Assembly: GCF_029784135.1 (NCBI RefSeq)
Contig: NC_073744.1
Span: 100,189,303 to 100,253,302, forward strand
Source: Toxorhynchites rutilus septentrionalis
Lineage: Eukaryota; Arthropoda; Insecta; Diptera; Culicidae
Length of the DNA stretch: 64,000 nucleotides
Direction: 5' to 3'
Shown: positions 63,999-64,000 of the stretch, piece by piece
Position numbering within the stretch: position 1 is the first letter of the stretch
Layout of the letters: the number at the start of each line of letters is the position of its first letter
Made by a program: the position numbers and the translations under genes
The notes under the pieces: generated by a model
What the model was told of the DNA's origin: nothing
The model's input: only the letters and a program-made list of their open reading frames with translations
Database searches by the model: none

Positions 63999-64000
63999 GT

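Overview
This is eukaryotic DNA, and it is almost entirely repetitive. The element families (Penelope-like elements with a GIY-YIG domain, RNase H-bearing non-LTR elements, Jockey-type, Tx1/L1-type and R4-type LINEs, an errantivirus-like Ty3/gypsy element with env, a tRNA-derived SINE, Helitron and THAP-bearing DNA elements, short insect-size introns) point to a dipteran, most likely a culicine mosquito. That assignment is inference. I see no intact single-copy host gene, no rRNA gene, no true tRNA gene and no CRISPR array.

Layout. 1-1630 is the 3' end of an RNase H LINE. 2411-3859 is the 5' half of a Jockey-type LINE; its endonuclease reading frame resumes at 27036, with the same 12 bp on both sides. 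Everything from 3860 to 27035 is therefore an insertion. It has Penelope-like elements (PLEs) at both ends, pointing outward, and a body of mirrored blocks derived from histone H2A genes around a third PLE. The right-hand PLE is split at 15577/25066 by a Tx1/L1-type LINE, whose poly(A) tail is followed directly by an R4-type LINE (20269-25063). 27175-33874 is a palindrome of two tail-to-tail copies of a THAP-domain DNA element carrying a Helitron-like insertion. 33880-35600 is a satellite whose monomers trapped a SINE and were then re-amplified. 35728-36039 is a decayed Y-box (cold-shock domain) retrocopy. 37214-38240 is a pogo/jerky-type transposon remnant, 38431-39156 a TTAA-flanked MITE, and 40216-42925 a second Jockey copy.

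43102-50480 is a nearly complete LTR retrotransposon (two 488-bp LTRs, gag-pol-env-like frames, several frameshifts) sitting in (TA)n. 51530-52440 is a histone H4 remnant with promoter, leader, broken reading frame and a perfect histone 3' stem-loop. 52566-54871 and 61612-64000 are further H2A-derived blocks, 55075-56577 is a foldback repeat, and 56578-61170 is the third and most complete Jockey copy (minus strand), cut by a tRNA-derived SINE.

Most interesting: (1) a short hairpin with 9-bp stems that differ by compensating changes, always next to TGACGTAGGACTA, at six loci; (2) a hammerhead-ribozyme-like fold in every PLE 3' region with an unusual core; (3) five H2A remnants sharing one nonsense codon, so the amplified unit was already a pseudogene; (4) the nested order Jockey < PLE/histone composite < Tx1/L1 < R4. 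Near-perfect large palindromes can be assembly artefacts and need long-read confirmation.
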